Positions 34,761-44,151 are shown, numbered from the stretch's first letter. The stretch: 64,000 nt of DNA from Streptomyces sp. 1222.5 (GCF_900105245.1 NZ_FNSZ01000001.1:8306001-8370000), one strand, 5' to 3'. Notes: generated from the sequence alone by a model not told the origin. Numbers and translations: made by a program.

Positions 34761-35831
34761 TCAGGAAGCGCGGTCCACGTCGACGACCGCCTGGGCGAAG
34801 GCGGTTGGCGCCTCCTGCGGCACGTTGTGACCGATGCCGGTCAGGGTGCGGTGGTCGTACTCGCCCGTGAACCGGTCGTGGTACGACGCCCCGTTGCCGG
34901 GCGCGGTGAACGGGTCGCGCTCGGCGTCGATCGTGATCGTCGGCACCTCGATGACGGGACGCGTCGCGAGTACCTTCTCGTAGCGGTCGTAACGGCGTTC
35001 ACCGTCCGCGAGCCCCAGGCGCCAGCGGTAGTTGTGGATCACGATGGCCGCGTAGTCGGGGTTCTCGAACGCGGCGGCCGTCCGCTCGAAGGTGGCGTCG
35101 TCGAAGTGCCAGGTCGGGGAGACGGTGTCCCAGACGAGACGGCACAGATCGTGCCGGTCCGTTCTGTCCTCCATGGCGAGGCGGCCACGCTCGGTGCTGA
35201 AGTAGTACTGGTACCACCACGAGTACTCGGCCTTCGGGGGCAGCGGCTTCTTCTGCGCCTCGACGTCGGTGATGAGGTACCCGCTCACGGAGACCAGTCC
35301 CTTGACCCGCTCGGGCCACAGCGCCGCGATGATGTCGGCCGTACGCGAGCCCCAGTCGAAGCCGGCGAGGAGGGCCTTGTCGATCTTCAGGGCGTCCATC
35401 AGGGCGATGATGTCGACAGCGACCGCCGACTGCTGGGCGTTGCGGACGGTCCGGGAGGACAGGAAGCGCGTGGTCCCGTGCCCGCGGAGGTACGGAACGA
35501 CGACCCGGTAGCCCTGCGCCGCGAGCAGGGGGGCCACGTCCACGAAACTGTGGATGTCGTAGGGCCAGCCGTGCAGACACAGGACGACGGGTCCGTGCGC
35601 GGGACCCGCCTCGGCATAGCCGACGTCCAGCACACCCGCCCTGACGTGCTTCAGCGTGTCGAAGGACGTGTGGGTGCCCGGGGCCACGACGGGCACCGTG
35701 GGGGTGGGTGTGCCACCCGTCGCACGGTGCGCGGACGCGGCGGTCGCAGGTGTTCCGAATCCGGCCAGCGAGGCGGCGGCCGCGCCCGTGCCGATGCCGG
35801 CGGCCTTGGTGAAAGTGCGCCTGTTGATCAT
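34761..35831 (-). CDS. Tat-exported alpha/beta hydrolase, epoxide-hydrolase-like
   Basis: The ATG at 35831, six bases after GGAGGGG, gives 356 residues. The N-terminus NRRTFTKAAGIGTGAAAAS has a twin-Arg Tat motif (RRTFTK) and an Ala-rich signal segment ending near ATAA. The mature enzyme has LCLHGWPYD (HGxP oxyanion motif), the nucleophile GFDWGSR (Asp, as in epoxide hydrolases and haloalkane dehalogenases), and the His of GIGHNVPQE. Two Tyr residues that assist epoxide opening are plausible in the YQYYF cap segment but not proven. Export as a folded protein suggests extracellular detoxification of an epoxide or halide. No operon partner is evident. Confidence 0.87.
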   Translation of the reverse strand: MINRRTFTKAAGIGTGAAAASLAGFGTPATAASAHRATGGTPTPTVPVVAPGTHTSFDTLKHVRAGVLDVGYAEAGPAHGPVVLCLHGWPYDIHSFVDVAPLLAAQGYRVVVPYLRGHGTTRFLSSRTVRNAQQSAVAVDIIALMDALKIDKALLAGFDWGSRTADIIAALWPERVKGLVSVSGYLITDVEAQKKPLPPKAEYSWWYQYYFSTERGRLAMEDRTDRHDLCRLVWDTVSPTWHFDDATFERTAAAFENPDYAAIVIHNYRWRLGLADGERRYDRYEKVLATRPVIEVPTITIDAERDPFTAPGNGASYHDRFTGEYDHRTLTGIGHNVPQEAPTAFAQAVVDVDRAS

Positions 35832-36342
35832 GAGAAACCCCTCCGTCGTACGGATGAGAAGGCGTGGGTGCCAGTCGCAGGCGCTCCCGGCGGACGTCTT
35901 CGGGCCATCGCGTTGCGAGTGTGCGATGACTGTTCCACAGCGTGCGTCACCAGTCAAAAAGGTGACGCACTCGCTCGCCTTGGCTCGGAGGGCACGTGGG
36001 GACGACGAGTCGGGCTGCGCGCGGACCACCTCCCACCGAAGGCTGACGAGCGGGCGCCGGGCCGGTCGACCGCGGTGAGAGGCCTCACACGGCCGGCCGC
36101 GCGTCGCACGGAATGAGGCGTTCTCCGCTGCGGTTTCCCGGTCACCCACCTCATTCCGAGCCGGCTGCGCCGCACGCCGGTGTACCGAGGAGAAGAACCA
36201 TGAATCGATCGGTGTGCAAGGAGAGCCCGGCTCGCCTGCGCCGCGTCCGTCTGCCCGGAACGGTGCGCGCCTGCCCTGCCAAGCTGCCGCCGCGACCACG
36301 CCGGACAGGACCGGATCCGGACCCGTCGTAGGCGGCGGAGTG
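35832..36342. other. 511-bp region between divergent/convergent genes, one weak mini-frame
   Basis: The segment carries the promoter of the epoxide-hydrolase-like gene (the stretch near 35935-35960, GTCAAAAAGGTGACGCAC, is unusually A-rich). The only frame with a good RBS is 36200-36331 (GAGGAGAAGAACC before the ATG), which would give a basic Arg/Pro peptide of 43 residues. I see no family resemblance and treat it as weak. Confidence 0.4.
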
Positions 36343-37779
36343 TCAGCCCCGGCACGTCTCCAGCAGCCTCAGCCAGACCTCGCTGATCGTCGGGAAGGCC
36401 GGCACGGCATGCCACAGTCTGCGCACGGGCACCTCGCTGACGACGGCCACCGTGGCCGAGTAGAGCAGCTCTCCCACGCCGGGGCCGACGAACGTGACGC
36501 CGACCACGGTGTCCCGTTCCTCGTCGAGCAGCATGCGGGCCCGGCCGCGGTACCCCTCGGCGTACTGCCGCGCACCCGCGACGAGTCCGATGTCGTAGTC
36601 CACGACCTTGACCCGCCGCCCCGTACGCTCCGCCTCGCGCGTGGTCAGACCCACCGACGCGACTTCGGGGTGGGTGAAGACGACCTGCGGGACGGCCTCG
36701 GTGTCCGCGGTCGCCACGTGGTCGCCCCACTTGGCGTCGTCGACGGGCCGCGCATGGGCGCGTGCCCCGATCGCGGCACCCGCGATCCTCGCCTGGTACT
36801 TGCCCTGATGGGTCATCAGCGCCCGGTGGTTGATGTCCCCGACGGCGTAGAGCCACCCCTCGGGCACGGTGGTGACCCGGCAGGTGTCGTCCACGGGCAG
36901 CCATTGGCCGGGCGTCAGCCCGATGGTCTCCAGCCCCAGATCCTCCGTCTTCGGTGAGCGGCCGATGGCGAACAGGATCTCGTCCGACGTGATCTCGTCG
37001 CCGTCGGACACCGTCGTCCGCACCTCGCCGGCCGCGTCGCGCGCCACCGACGTCACCGAGGTTCCGATACGCACGTCGACGCCGAGTTCGCGCAGCCCCT
37101 CCGCGACCATCTCGCCGGCGAAGGGTTCCATCCGGGGGAGCAGTCCTGCCCGGCTGCGCACCAGCAGGGTCACCTCGGAGCCGAGCGCCTGCCAGGCGGT
37201 GGCCATCTCCACGGCCACCACCCCGCCCCCCACGACGACGAGCCGGCCCGGTACGTGGTCGGCGCTGGTCGCGTCGCGGCTGGTCCAGGGCCGTACCGCG
37301 TCCAGGCCGGGAAGGTCCGGAAGCGCCGCGCCCGTGCCCGTCGCCACCACGACGACCTGCCGGGCGGTCAGCCGGACGGTGTCGCCCTCGGCGGTGCGCA
37401 CCTCCACCTGTCTCGGGCCCGTGAACCGTCCGTGACCGCGGATCAGGTCCACGGACACGGAGTTGAGCCAGTCGACCTGGTCGTCGTCCTTCCAGTGTTC
37501 CGCCATGGTGTCGCGGTGCGCGAGGACCGCGGGTGCGTCGAGCGCCCCCTGCACGGCCTGACTCAGACCGGGCACACGGCGGGCGTCGGCCCGTGCGATC
37601 ACCGGCCGCAGCAGCGCCTTGCTGGGCTCGCAGGCCCAGAACGAGCACTCGCCACCCAGCAGTTCATGCTCCAGGATCACAGTGCTGAGACCGGCGGCAC
37701 GTGTTCGCTCCGCCACGTTCTCACCGGCCGGTCCTGCCCCTATGACCATCACGTCGTACGTGCGGGAGGCGTCGTTCAT
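36343..37779 (-). CDS. Pyridine-nucleotide-disulfide oxidoreductase (class I, mercuric-reductase/LPD-like)
   Basis: The ATG at 37779 follows GGAG at 5 nt. The 478-residue protein has the FAD motif VIGAGPAG (residues 13-20), the redox-active disulfide C45-S-F-W-A-C50, an NAD(P)-binding motif GGGVVAVEMA near residue 180, and the C-terminal dimerisation domain with VFTHPEVASVGLT. The CxxxxC active site is that of lipoamide dehydrogenases, mercuric reductases and related Streptomyces oxidoreductases. There is no vicinal C-terminal Cys pair, so mercuric reductase is unlikely. The substrate is unknown; no pyruvate/2-oxoglutarate dehydrogenase genes are present. Confidence 0.9.
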   Translation of the reverse strand: MNDASRTYDVMVIGAGPAGENVAERTRAAGLSTVILEHELLGGECSFWACEPSKALLRPVIARADARRVPGLSQAVQGALDAPAVLAHRDTMAEHWKDDDQVDWLNSVSVDLIRGHGRFTGPRQVEVRTAEGDTVRLTARQVVVVATGTGAALPDLPGLDAVRPWTSRDATSADHVPGRLVVVGGGVVAVEMATAWQALGSEVTLLVRSRAGLLPRMEPFAGEMVAEGLRELGVDVRIGTSVTSVARDAAGEVRTTVSDGDEITSDEILFAIGRSPKTEDLGLETIGLTPGQWLPVDDTCRVTTVPEGWLYAVGDINHRALMTHQGKYQARIAGAAIGARAHARPVDDAKWGDHVATADTEAVPQVVFTHPEVASVGLTTREAERTGRRVKVVDYDIGLVAGARQYAEGYRGRARMLLDEERDTVVGVTFVGPGVGELLYSATVAVVSEVPVRRLWHAVPAFPTISEVWLRLLETCRG

Positions 37780-38009
37780 CACCGCTCCTGTGATCCAGTC
37801 GCCTCTCTCGGCTCACCGGACTGCACGGACGTGTCGACACCGGGCAGCGCCCGGGGAGTCCGCCGGCGCTGTCACCTACGCACAACGGTGCGGGAGAGGC
37901 GGCACATGGCGACCGAATGCCACCCTATGCCCGGAAGAGAGCGCGTGCATGCGGGTGTGAAGCCGTGGGGCGCCGCCCCTCCGCGCCCCAGCGGAGACCG
38001 GTGGCCGCG

Positions 38010-38627
38010 TCAGGCGTGGACCGGGACCTTGGGGTCCTGGACGCCCAGCAATGCCCGGCAGCTCGGCCAGAGCGTGTTCAGGCGGGCGGGGTTGTTGTAG
38101 AGCTTGGCGAAGAGCACCTGACCCTCGAGCTGGGCCACCATCGATCGGGCGGCCTCGTGGGCGTCGGCCACGGCCACCTCGCCGCGTTCCCGGGCTGCGG
38201 TGACGACCGCCTCGACCATCGCCACCTGGGCCTCGAAGATCTCCTGCAGGCGGCCGCGCAGGGCGTCGGCCTGGTTGCTCATCTCCAGGGAAAGATTGCC
38301 GAACATGCATCCGAGGACCGCGCCGCAGCTGTCCTGCGCCGCCTGCTGACGGGCTTCGGTGGCCTCGAACAGTCGCTGGAGCCGCTGCAAGGGCTCGGCG
38401 TCGGTGTTCAGGACCTGCTCCCAGTCGCGCCGTTCGGCTGTCCAGTGCTCGTCGATCACGGCGAGCGCGAGGGCCTCCTTGGACTCGAAGAAGTAGTAGA
38501 AACTCCCCTTCGGCACCCCAGCCGCCTTGCAGATCTCGGCGACGCCCAGGGCCGAGTAGCCACGCCGCTCGAACAGTGTCCGAGCGGCGGTGAGGATCTT
38601 GTTCTTGGCATCGCTGGTCCGTCCCAT
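38010..38627 (-). CDS. TetR-family transcriptional regulator
   Basis: The ATG at 38627 gives 205 residues with a TetR helix-turn-helix (SDAKNKILTAARTLFERRGYSALGVAEICKAAGVPKGSFYYFFESKEALALAVID), followed by an all-helical ligand domain with a Cys pair (SCGAVLGCMFGN) of the TetR_C type seen in electrophile sensors. The upstream sequence (ACGACCGAACGAC, 38640-38652) contains a short repeated ACGAC element that could be part of an operator. Its promoter region is built from the tail of a VOC-family remnant on the same strand. Confidence 0.87.
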   Translation of the reverse strand: MGRTSDAKNKILTAARTLFERRGYSALGVAEICKAAGVPKGSFYYFFESKEALALAVIDEHWTAERRDWEQVLNTDAEPLQRLQRLFEATEARQQAAQDSCGAVLGCMFGNLSLEMSNQADALRGRLQEIFEAQVAMVEAVVTAARERGEVAVADAHEAARSMVAQLEGQVLFAKLYNNPARLNTLWPSCRALLGVQDPKVPVHA

Positions 38628-38654
38628 ACCACAAGTATACGACCGAACGACTAT

Positions 38655-38865
38655 CAGTGGCGCGCCGCCTACCCGCCCCTCCTCGGTGCCGCGGCGGAAC
38701 ACCCCGTCGGCGTCGTGGAAGATCCCGCCGACCTCGATCGCGCGGTCGACGAGCTCGGCGTGGGCCGCCTCGATGTCCGGGACGACGAGGTGCGGGCCCC
38801 GCGTCGAGCCGGGGGCGGCCGTGGTGACGCCGGTGCCGAAGAGAATCGAGCACTGCGAGCGCCGG
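38655..38865 (-). pseudogene. Remnant of a VOC/glyoxalase-family protein
   Basis: On the minus strand the DNA encodes SQCSILFGTGVTTAAPGS and then HLVVPDIEAAHAELVDRAIEVGGIFHDADGVFRRGTEEGRVGG. This is the second half of a Streptomyces VOC (glyoxalase/bleomycin-resistance-like) protein, with the conserved GIFHD..GVF segment. Both the N-terminal module and the last ~35 residues (normally FSDPDGNGWVLQE) are missing. The frame runs directly into the start of the TetR gene with no stop. It is a decayed fragment. Confidence 0.65.
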
Positions 38866-39171
38866 GAGGTTCCCTTTCGTGAGTGTCACCTGTTCGACCG
38901 GTGGGATCTCGTCAATATGTCCCGTCACCGGTCAAGCCGGTGACGGTCGTGCATAGGCGGTCGGACCGACCTCGGCCCCGCATGCGTCCGGCCGGAGTCG
39001 TACCTAGGCTGGAGTCCGTTCACCCCCCAGGACCTCGACCGGGCCGAAGAGGCCCCGAGACGTCGCCGGGGATGCCGCCGGCCGCTGTTCCGGCAGCTCG
39101 CCGGCAGGAGATGGTCACCCGGCTGTGTCCGCGGGCGGCTCTCCGTGGGCGGCTTCGAGTAGGAGACGGGC

Positions 39172-39711
39172 ATGGCCGAGCCTCACGACCCGTACGACCT
39201 GCTGCCGACGGTGCCCTCGTTCGAGCTGAGCAGCTCCGACATCGCCGACGGGAAGACCTTGGGCGTTGCGCAGACCAGCGCCATCTTCGGGGGGCCGGGT
39301 CAGGACAGCTCGCCGCACCTGGCCTGGAACGGCCACCCCGCCCGGACGCGGAGCTTCGCGGTCACCTGCTTCGACCCGGACGCGCTGACGGTCAGCGGTT
39401 TCTGGCACTGGGCGGTCTACGACATTCCGGCGTCCGTGAACGAACTGCCGGCCGGCGCGGGCGACACCGGCGGAAAGAGGCTGCCCGCCGGTGCCCGGAT
39501 GCCGGCCAACGACGCCGGGCGGCACGGCTTCCTCGGTGCCGGACCCCCGCCCGGGGAGGCCCCTCACCGCTACATGTTCGTTGTTCACGCGCTGCCTACG
39601 CCCCGGCTCGACATCACCACGGAGGCGACCCCCGCGTGGCTCGGCTTCCGGCTCGTGTCCCACGGTCTGGCAGGAGCGGGCCTCACGCCGGTGTTCGGGA
39701 TCCCGGCCTGA
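39172..39711 (+). CDS. YbhB/YbcL family PEBP-like protein
   Basis: The 179-residue product has the phosphatidylethanolamine-binding-protein fold: HLAWNGHPARTRSFAVTCFDPDALTVSGFWHWAVYDIPAS, the RMPANDAGRHGFLGAGPPPGEAPHRYMFVVHAL core with its conserved ligand-site GPxPP...HRY motif, and the family end GLTPVFGI. The bacterial members (Escherichia coli YbhB and YbcL) have no settled function. The ATG at 39172 follows GTAGGAGA. It precedes the DJ-1-like gene by 81 bp on the same strand. Confidence 0.9.
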   Translation: MAEPHDPYDLLPTVPSFELSSSDIADGKTLGVAQTSAIFGGPGQDSSPHLAWNGHPARTRSFAVTCFDPDALTVSGFWHWAVYDIPASVNELPAGAGDTGGKRLPAGARMPANDAGRHGFLGAGPPPGEAPHRYMFVVHALPTPRLDITTEATPAWLGFRLVSHGLAGAGLTPVFGIPA

Positions 39712-39792
39712 CCGCGGAGCAAGGCCGGGACCGAGAAATGAAGTCAGTCGAATCCCCCTGCACGTCGTGCGGGGACAAGGAGGCGGAGACCG

Positions 39793-40488
39793 ATGGCGAA
39801 AGTCCTCTTCATCGTCAGTGGGGCCACCTACTGGGTGCTCAAGGACGGCAGCAGGTACGCGACCGGCTACTGGGCCGAGGAGTTCGCGATGCCGTACAAG
39901 GCGGTCACGGAAGCCGGCCACGAGGTCGTGGTCGCGACACCGGGCGGCGTGACCCCGAACGTCGACATGATGAGCCTGCGTCCCTCCATGGCCGGAGGTG
40001 AGGAGGGGGCTCTGGAGCTGGAGGAGATCATCCGGTCCGCCGAGGCGATGCGTCGGCCCCTCAAGCTCTCGGACGTCCGCCTGGAGGACTACGACGCGGT
40101 GTACCTGCCCGGCGGCCACGGCCCGATGTCGGACCTCGCCTACGACGCCGACGTGGGCCGGCTGCTGACGGCCCAGCTCGCCTCCGGCAGGCCGCTGGCG
40201 ATCGTGTGCCACGCCCCCGCCTCGCTGCTGGCCACCAGGATCCACGGCGAGTCGCCCTTCAAGGGCTACCGGGTGACGGGCTTCACCAACGAGGAGGAGG
40301 AAGCCGTAGGTCTGGCGTCCAGGGCGCCATGGCTGCTGGAGGACGAGCTCAAGGACCAGGTGGGCGTCGAGTACAGCCGCGGCCCCATGTGGGAGCCGTA
40401 CATGGTCGAGGACCGCAATCTCATCACCGGACAGAACCCTCACTCGGCGGCGGTCCTGGCGGATCGCCTGCTGGAGATCATCAAGTGA
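39793..40488 (+). CDS. DJ-1/PfpI family protein (Hsp31/HchA-like)
   Basis: The 231-residue protein has the DJ-1/PfpI fold with nucleophile elbow IVCHAPASLL (Cys in the A-I-V-C-H position), the conserved Glu upstream (YWAEEFAMPY) and YLPGGHGPMSDL. This is the Hsp31/HchA-like group, which acts as glyoxalase III or protein deglycase/chaperone in other bacteria. The ATG at 39793 follows GGAGG. In Streptomyces such proteins are stress-related; here it sits beside a PEBP-like gene. Confidence 0.9.
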   Translation: MAKVLFIVSGATYWVLKDGSRYATGYWAEEFAMPYKAVTEAGHEVVVATPGGVTPNVDMMSLRPSMAGGEEGALELEEIIRSAEAMRRPLKLSDVRLEDYDAVYLPGGHGPMSDLAYDADVGRLLTAQLASGRPLAIVCHAPASLLATRIHGESPFKGYRVTGFTNEEEEAVGLASRAPWLLEDELKDQVGVEYSRGPMWEPYMVEDRNLITGQNPHSAAVLADRLLEIIK

Positions 40489-40707
40489 GGAGACCCGGAG
40501 TCCCCGCGGCCCGGCCGGAGGCCCGACGGCGCGGCGAGGGATCCCGCCGGCGTCCGTCGGGCTCCGGTTGCTGAGCGGACGGGGCCGCCAGAGGATTGTG
40601 TGTGTCGCGGTCGTTCCGCGACCACTTCCGCCCTGGCGGCACGTCGCGTTCGTGGGCTTGGCGAGACCCCATGGTTTCGCGATTCGGTGCGGGCCGAAGG
40701 AGGGATT

Positions 40708-42018
40708 TTGCTCGGCGCGTTGACCAAGGTGTTCGGAACCAGTGATCTGCGGAAGAAGCTGCTCTTCACGCTGGGTGTCATCGTCCTGTACCGACTGGGG
40801 TCGCACATACCGATCCCAGGGATCTCCTACAAGGACGTACAGCGGTGCGTGGACGCCGCTGCGGCCGGCAACGGTGGTCTGCTGGGCCTGGTCAACGTGT
40901 TCAGCGGCGGGGCTCTGCTGCAGATCACCGTCTTCGCCCTGGGAATCCTGCCCTACATCACCGCCAGCATCATCCTGCAGCTGCTGACCGCGGTCATCCC
41001 GAGGCTGGAGGCACTGAAGAAGGAGGGCGCGGCCGGGCAGGGGAAGATCACCCAGTACACGCGCTACCTGACCGTCGCCCTCGCCGTACTGCAGGGGACG
41101 GGTCTGGTCGCGACCGCGCGCAGCGGTGCCCTGTTTCCCGGTTGTCCCTCGGCGGCCGGCATCGTGCCGGACACCTCCATCCTCACGACCGTGGTGATGG
41201 TCCTGACCATCGCCGCGGGCACGGCCTGTGTGATGTGGTTCGCGGAGATGGTCACCGAGCGGGGTGTCGGCAACGGGATGTCGTTGCTCATCTTCATCTC
41301 CATCGCCTCCACGCTCCCGGCCGCGCTGTGGGCCGTGAAACAGCAGGGCAAACTCGCGGACGGCTGGGTCGGCTTCGGCGCCGTCATCCTCGTCGGGCTC
41401 GTCATGGTGGCGCTCGTCGTCTTCGTGGAGCAGGCACAGCGACGTGTTCCGGTCCAGTACGCGAAGCGAATGGTGGGCCGCAAGTCCTACGGCGGGACGG
41501 CGACGTACATCCCGTTGAAGGTGAACCAGGCCGGTGTGGTGCCGGTCATCTTCGCCTCGTCCATCCTGTACATCCCCGCGCTCGTCGCTCAGTTCTCGCA
41601 TTCGCAAGCGGGCTGGGCGGAGTGGATCACGCGCAACTTCGTCCGAGGGGACCACCCCTTCTACGTGGTCGCGTACTTCCTGCTGATCGTGTTCTTCGCC
41701 TTCTTCTACGTGGCCATCACCTTCAACCCCGAGGAAGTGGCGGCCAATGTCAGACAGGCCGGCGGCTTCATCCCGGGCATCAGAGCGGGCCGCCCCACGG
41801 CCGAGTACCTGAGCTACGTCCTCAACAGGCTGACCTGGCCGGGTTCGCTGTACCTGGGTCTTATCGCGTTGGTGCCGACTGTGGCGTTCGCGAGTTTCGG
41901 CGGCGCGAATCAACTCACCGGCACCAGCATTCTGATCATCGTGAGCGTCGGGCTGGAGACCGTCAAACAGATCAACAGCCAGATCGAGCAGCAGAGCTAC
42001 GCCGGCTTCCTGCGCTGA
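40708..42018 (+). CDS. Second SecY-like preprotein translocase subunit
   Basis: A TTG at 40708, four bases after AAGGAGGG, starts LGALTKVFGTSDLRKKLLFTLGVIVLYRLGSHIPIPG, which matches the standard SecY N-terminus. Ten membrane helices follow over 436 residues, and loops typical of SecY are kept: NVFSGGALLQITVFALGILPYITASIILQLL, YAKRMVGRKSYGGTATYIPLKVNQAGVVPVIFASSIL and NPEEVAANVRQAGGFIPGIRAG. The usual ribosomal-protein (rpl/adk/map) neighbours of the housekeeping secY are absent, so this is an accessory copy. No accessory SecA or secreted-protein cluster is adjacent, so its specialised cargo, if any, is unknown. Confidence 0.9.
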   Translation: MLGALTKVFGTSDLRKKLLFTLGVIVLYRLGSHIPIPGISYKDVQRCVDAAAAGNGGLLGLVNVFSGGALLQITVFALGILPYITASIILQLLTAVIPRLEALKKEGAAGQGKITQYTRYLTVALAVLQGTGLVATARSGALFPGCPSAAGIVPDTSILTTVVMVLTIAAGTACVMWFAEMVTERGVGNGMSLLIFISIASTLPAALWAVKQQGKLADGWVGFGAVILVGLVMVALVVFVEQAQRRVPVQYAKRMVGRKSYGGTATYIPLKVNQAGVVPVIFASSILYIPALVAQFSHSQAGWAEWITRNFVRGDHPFYVVAYFLLIVFFAFFYVAITFNPEEVAANVRQAGGFIPGIRAGRPTAEYLSYVLNRLTWPGSLYLGLIALVPTVAFASFGGANQLTGTSILIIVSVGLETVKQINSQIEQQSYAGFLR

Positions 42019-42045
42019 GCGCGCCTCCTCGCGAACGATCGCGGA

Positions 42046-43110
42046 TCAGGCGCCGGCAGGCTCTTCGGCCAGCAGTTCCCGCACTCGCGGGGCTACCTCG
42101 CGGCCCAGCAGTTCGATCGTGCGGGCGCGCGCCTGACGCGGGAGGTGCAGGATGTCGTACTTGAGGTCGAAGCGGTTCAGCCGGAGGTCACGGGCCGTTC
42201 TGGCGATCTTGCGTGCGACGGTCTCCGGGGAGCCGACGAAGAGTGCGCCGTGGTCGATCTCGTCCCGGTAGCGTTCCCAGGTCGGGGCATAGAAGCCACG
42301 CTCCGTCGCCAGGCTGGTCACGACCGGCTTCCAGTACTGCCACCAGGTCTCGGCGGCCTCCTTGTCGGTGTCGGCGACGAGTCCCAGGGAGTGCTGCCCG
42401 ATCGGCTGCGGAGAGTGTCCGGCCTCGGCCAGGGCCCGCTGGTAGAGATCGACGAGGCCGGCGAAGCGCTGCGGTCGGCCGCCGATGACGGCCAGCATGA
42501 GGGGGAGGCCGTAGCGGGCGGCGCGGAGCACGGAGTGCGGACTGCCACCCACGCCGATCCAGGTGGGTATGCCGCCCGTGGGCATCCGGGGTCGCAGCCG
42601 TTGCCCGACGAGCGGTGCCCGGAACGCGCCGGACCACGTCACCGTGTCTTCCCGCTGCAGACGCAGGAACAGGTCGAGCTTCTCTTCGAAGAGTGCTTCG
42701 TAATCGCCGAGTTCGTACCCGAACAGCGGGAACGAGTCGGTGGCGGACGCTCGCCCCACCACGAGTTGGGCCCGGCCGTCCGAGACGGCGTCCAGGGTCG
42801 AGAAGTCGTGGTAGAGCCGCACGGGGTCGTTGGTGCTCAGGACGGTCACCGATGTGCCGAGGCGGATGCGACGGGTGGCGGTGGCCATGGCGGCGAGCAG
42901 CACGGGAGTCGCCGTGTCGATGTGGTCCGGACGGTAGTGTTCGCCGACGCTGAAGATGTCCAGGCCCATGTCTTCGGCGCGTACGGCCTCCTCCACGAGC
43001 AGCCGTGCGGTCTCGGCATCGTCCTGGACGCGACCGCCGTCCGTGGCGACCTCTCCGAAGGAGTTGAGGCCGAATTCGAAGGTCGCGGCTGCCGATGTCG
43101 GGTCCGGCAT
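42046..43110 (-). CDS. LLM-class flavin-dependent oxidoreductase
   Basis: The ATG at 43110 follows GGAGGACACC; 354 residues. The protein has a luciferase-like TIM-barrel with SVGEHYRPDHIDTATPVLLAAMATATRRIRLGTSVTVLSTNDPVRLYHDFSTLDAVSDGRAQLVVGRAS, ending in a typical substrate loop. The family uses FMN or F420. The 3' end is 28 bp after the SecY gene on the opposite strand. Substrate unknown; the adjacent NADPH:FMN-reductase gene suggests it could receive reduced flavin. Confidence 0.9.
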   Translation of the reverse strand: MPDPTSAAATFEFGLNSFGEVATDGGRVQDDAETARLLVEEAVRAEDMGLDIFSVGEHYRPDHIDTATPVLLAAMATATRRIRLGTSVTVLSTNDPVRLYHDFSTLDAVSDGRAQLVVGRASATDSFPLFGYELGDYEALFEEKLDLFLRLQREDTVTWSGAFRAPLVGQRLRPRMPTGGIPTWIGVGGSPHSVLRAARYGLPLMLAVIGGRPQRFAGLVDLYQRALAEAGHSPQPIGQHSLGLVADTDKEAAETWWQYWKPVVTSLATERGFYAPTWERYRDEIDHGALFVGSPETVARKIARTARDLRLNRFDLKYDILHLPRQARARTIELLGREVAPRVRELLAEEPAGA

Positions 43111-43278
43111 GGTGTCCTCCTCCGGTGGTCCCGGACGGCGGACCACCTGTAGGGCATGGGGTCGGGGGTGTGTCGATGCGTCGAGCGCCGAGTCGTGGCG
43201 ACCGCGGCTCTCAGGGCGGCATGCGTCCCACGGGCGGCTGGGCACAGCCTCTCCCTGAGAACCGGCGGGCGGTCGGCG

Positions 43279-43839
43279 TCAGCTGGCGCGCAGGGGAGCG
43301 AGGGCCTTGGCCCACGCCACGACCTGGTCCAGGGTCGTGACCAGCGTGTCCCGCTGGACGTCGGCCGGCTTGAAGGAGGTGAAGTTCTCGAAGTCGGTGA
43401 AGAGGGAGAGCGCCACCTGGGAGCGGACGTCGGCCATCTGCATCTCGGCCGCGATGCCGCGCAGGTGTTCCACGGCCCGGGTCCCGCCGACCGAGCCGTA
43501 GCTGACGTAGCCCACGGCCTTGTTGTTCCACTCGGCGTAGATGAAATCGATGGCGTTCTTCAGCGCGCCCGGCACCGAGCGGTTGTACTCGGGCGTGACG
43601 ATGACGAAGCCGTCGAGAGAGTCGATCTTCTCGGCCCACGCCTGCGTGTGGGGCTGGGTGTAGTTGCCCAGCGAGGCCGGGTAGGCCTCGTCCAGTACCG
43701 GCAGCTTGTAGTCCAGCAGGTCGACTATCTCGAACTCCGCGTCGGCGCGCTGCGAGGCGATCTCGTGGACCCAGCGGGCGACGGCCTCACCGTTGCGGCC
43801 GGGCCTGGTGCTGCCGATGATGATGCCGATCTTGGTCAT
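43279..43839 (-). CDS. NADPH-dependent FMN reductase
   Basis: The 186-residue product opens IGIIIGSTRPGRNGEAVARWV, the GSTR phosphate-binding loop of flavodoxin-like FMN reductases, and keeps the PEYNRSVPGALKNAIDF motif that contacts FMN. The ATG at 43839 follows a weak GGAAGG. It lies upstream of the LLM flavoenzyme on the same strand, 168 bp away, so it may supply reduced FMN to that oxidoreductase; the link is by neighbourhood only. Confidence 0.9.
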   Translation of the reverse strand: MTKIGIIIGSTRPGRNGEAVARWVHEIASQRADAEFEIVDLLDYKLPVLDEAYPASLGNYTQPHTQAWAEKIDSLDGFVIVTPEYNRSVPGALKNAIDFIYAEWNNKAVGYVSYGSVGGTRAVEHLRGIAAEMQMADVRSQVALSLFTDFENFTSFKPADVQRDTLVTTLDQVVAWAKALAPLRAS

Positions 43840-43974
43840 GGGTGGAGCCTTCCGTGGAAATGGCGGCAGCGCGAGAATACGTCTGCGGCACCAAAGAACT
43901 TGCTGAGCGAAGTAAATATGATTAGTGATTGACGCGTCAAGTAAACGTATGTGTGCAGGCGGGCGGGTCCCTGG

Positions 43975-44140
43975 CGGCGACGGGGGGTGTCCGTCGGCGA
44001 TCTTCGCCAGTGCGCCCGCGAGTTCGTCCAGCTCCCCGTCGTCCAAGTGGTCGAAGATGTGCCGCCGTACGCCGGCGAATGGGCCGGCCGGGCACGCGTC
44101 AGGCGTGCGAGTCCGGCGGCGGTCAGGGGCGGTGCGGCGG
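43975..44140 (-). pseudogene. C-terminal remnant of a MarR-family regulator
   Basis: The minus strand gives PLTAAGLARLTRARPAH and then, in a shifted frame, FAGVRRHIFDHLDDGELDELAGALAKIADG, the last helices of a MarR regulator. An indel near 44075 separates the two halves and the HTH is missing. The neighbouring TetR gene begins directly upstream. It is a decayed fragment with no expected function. Confidence 0.55.
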
Positions 44141-44151
44141 GTGCCGCGAGA

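Noticed and set aside
39115..41913. 932-residue minus-strand frame
   Set aside because: It is antisense to the PEBP, DJ-1 and SecY genes and has no domains; GC-rich shadow.
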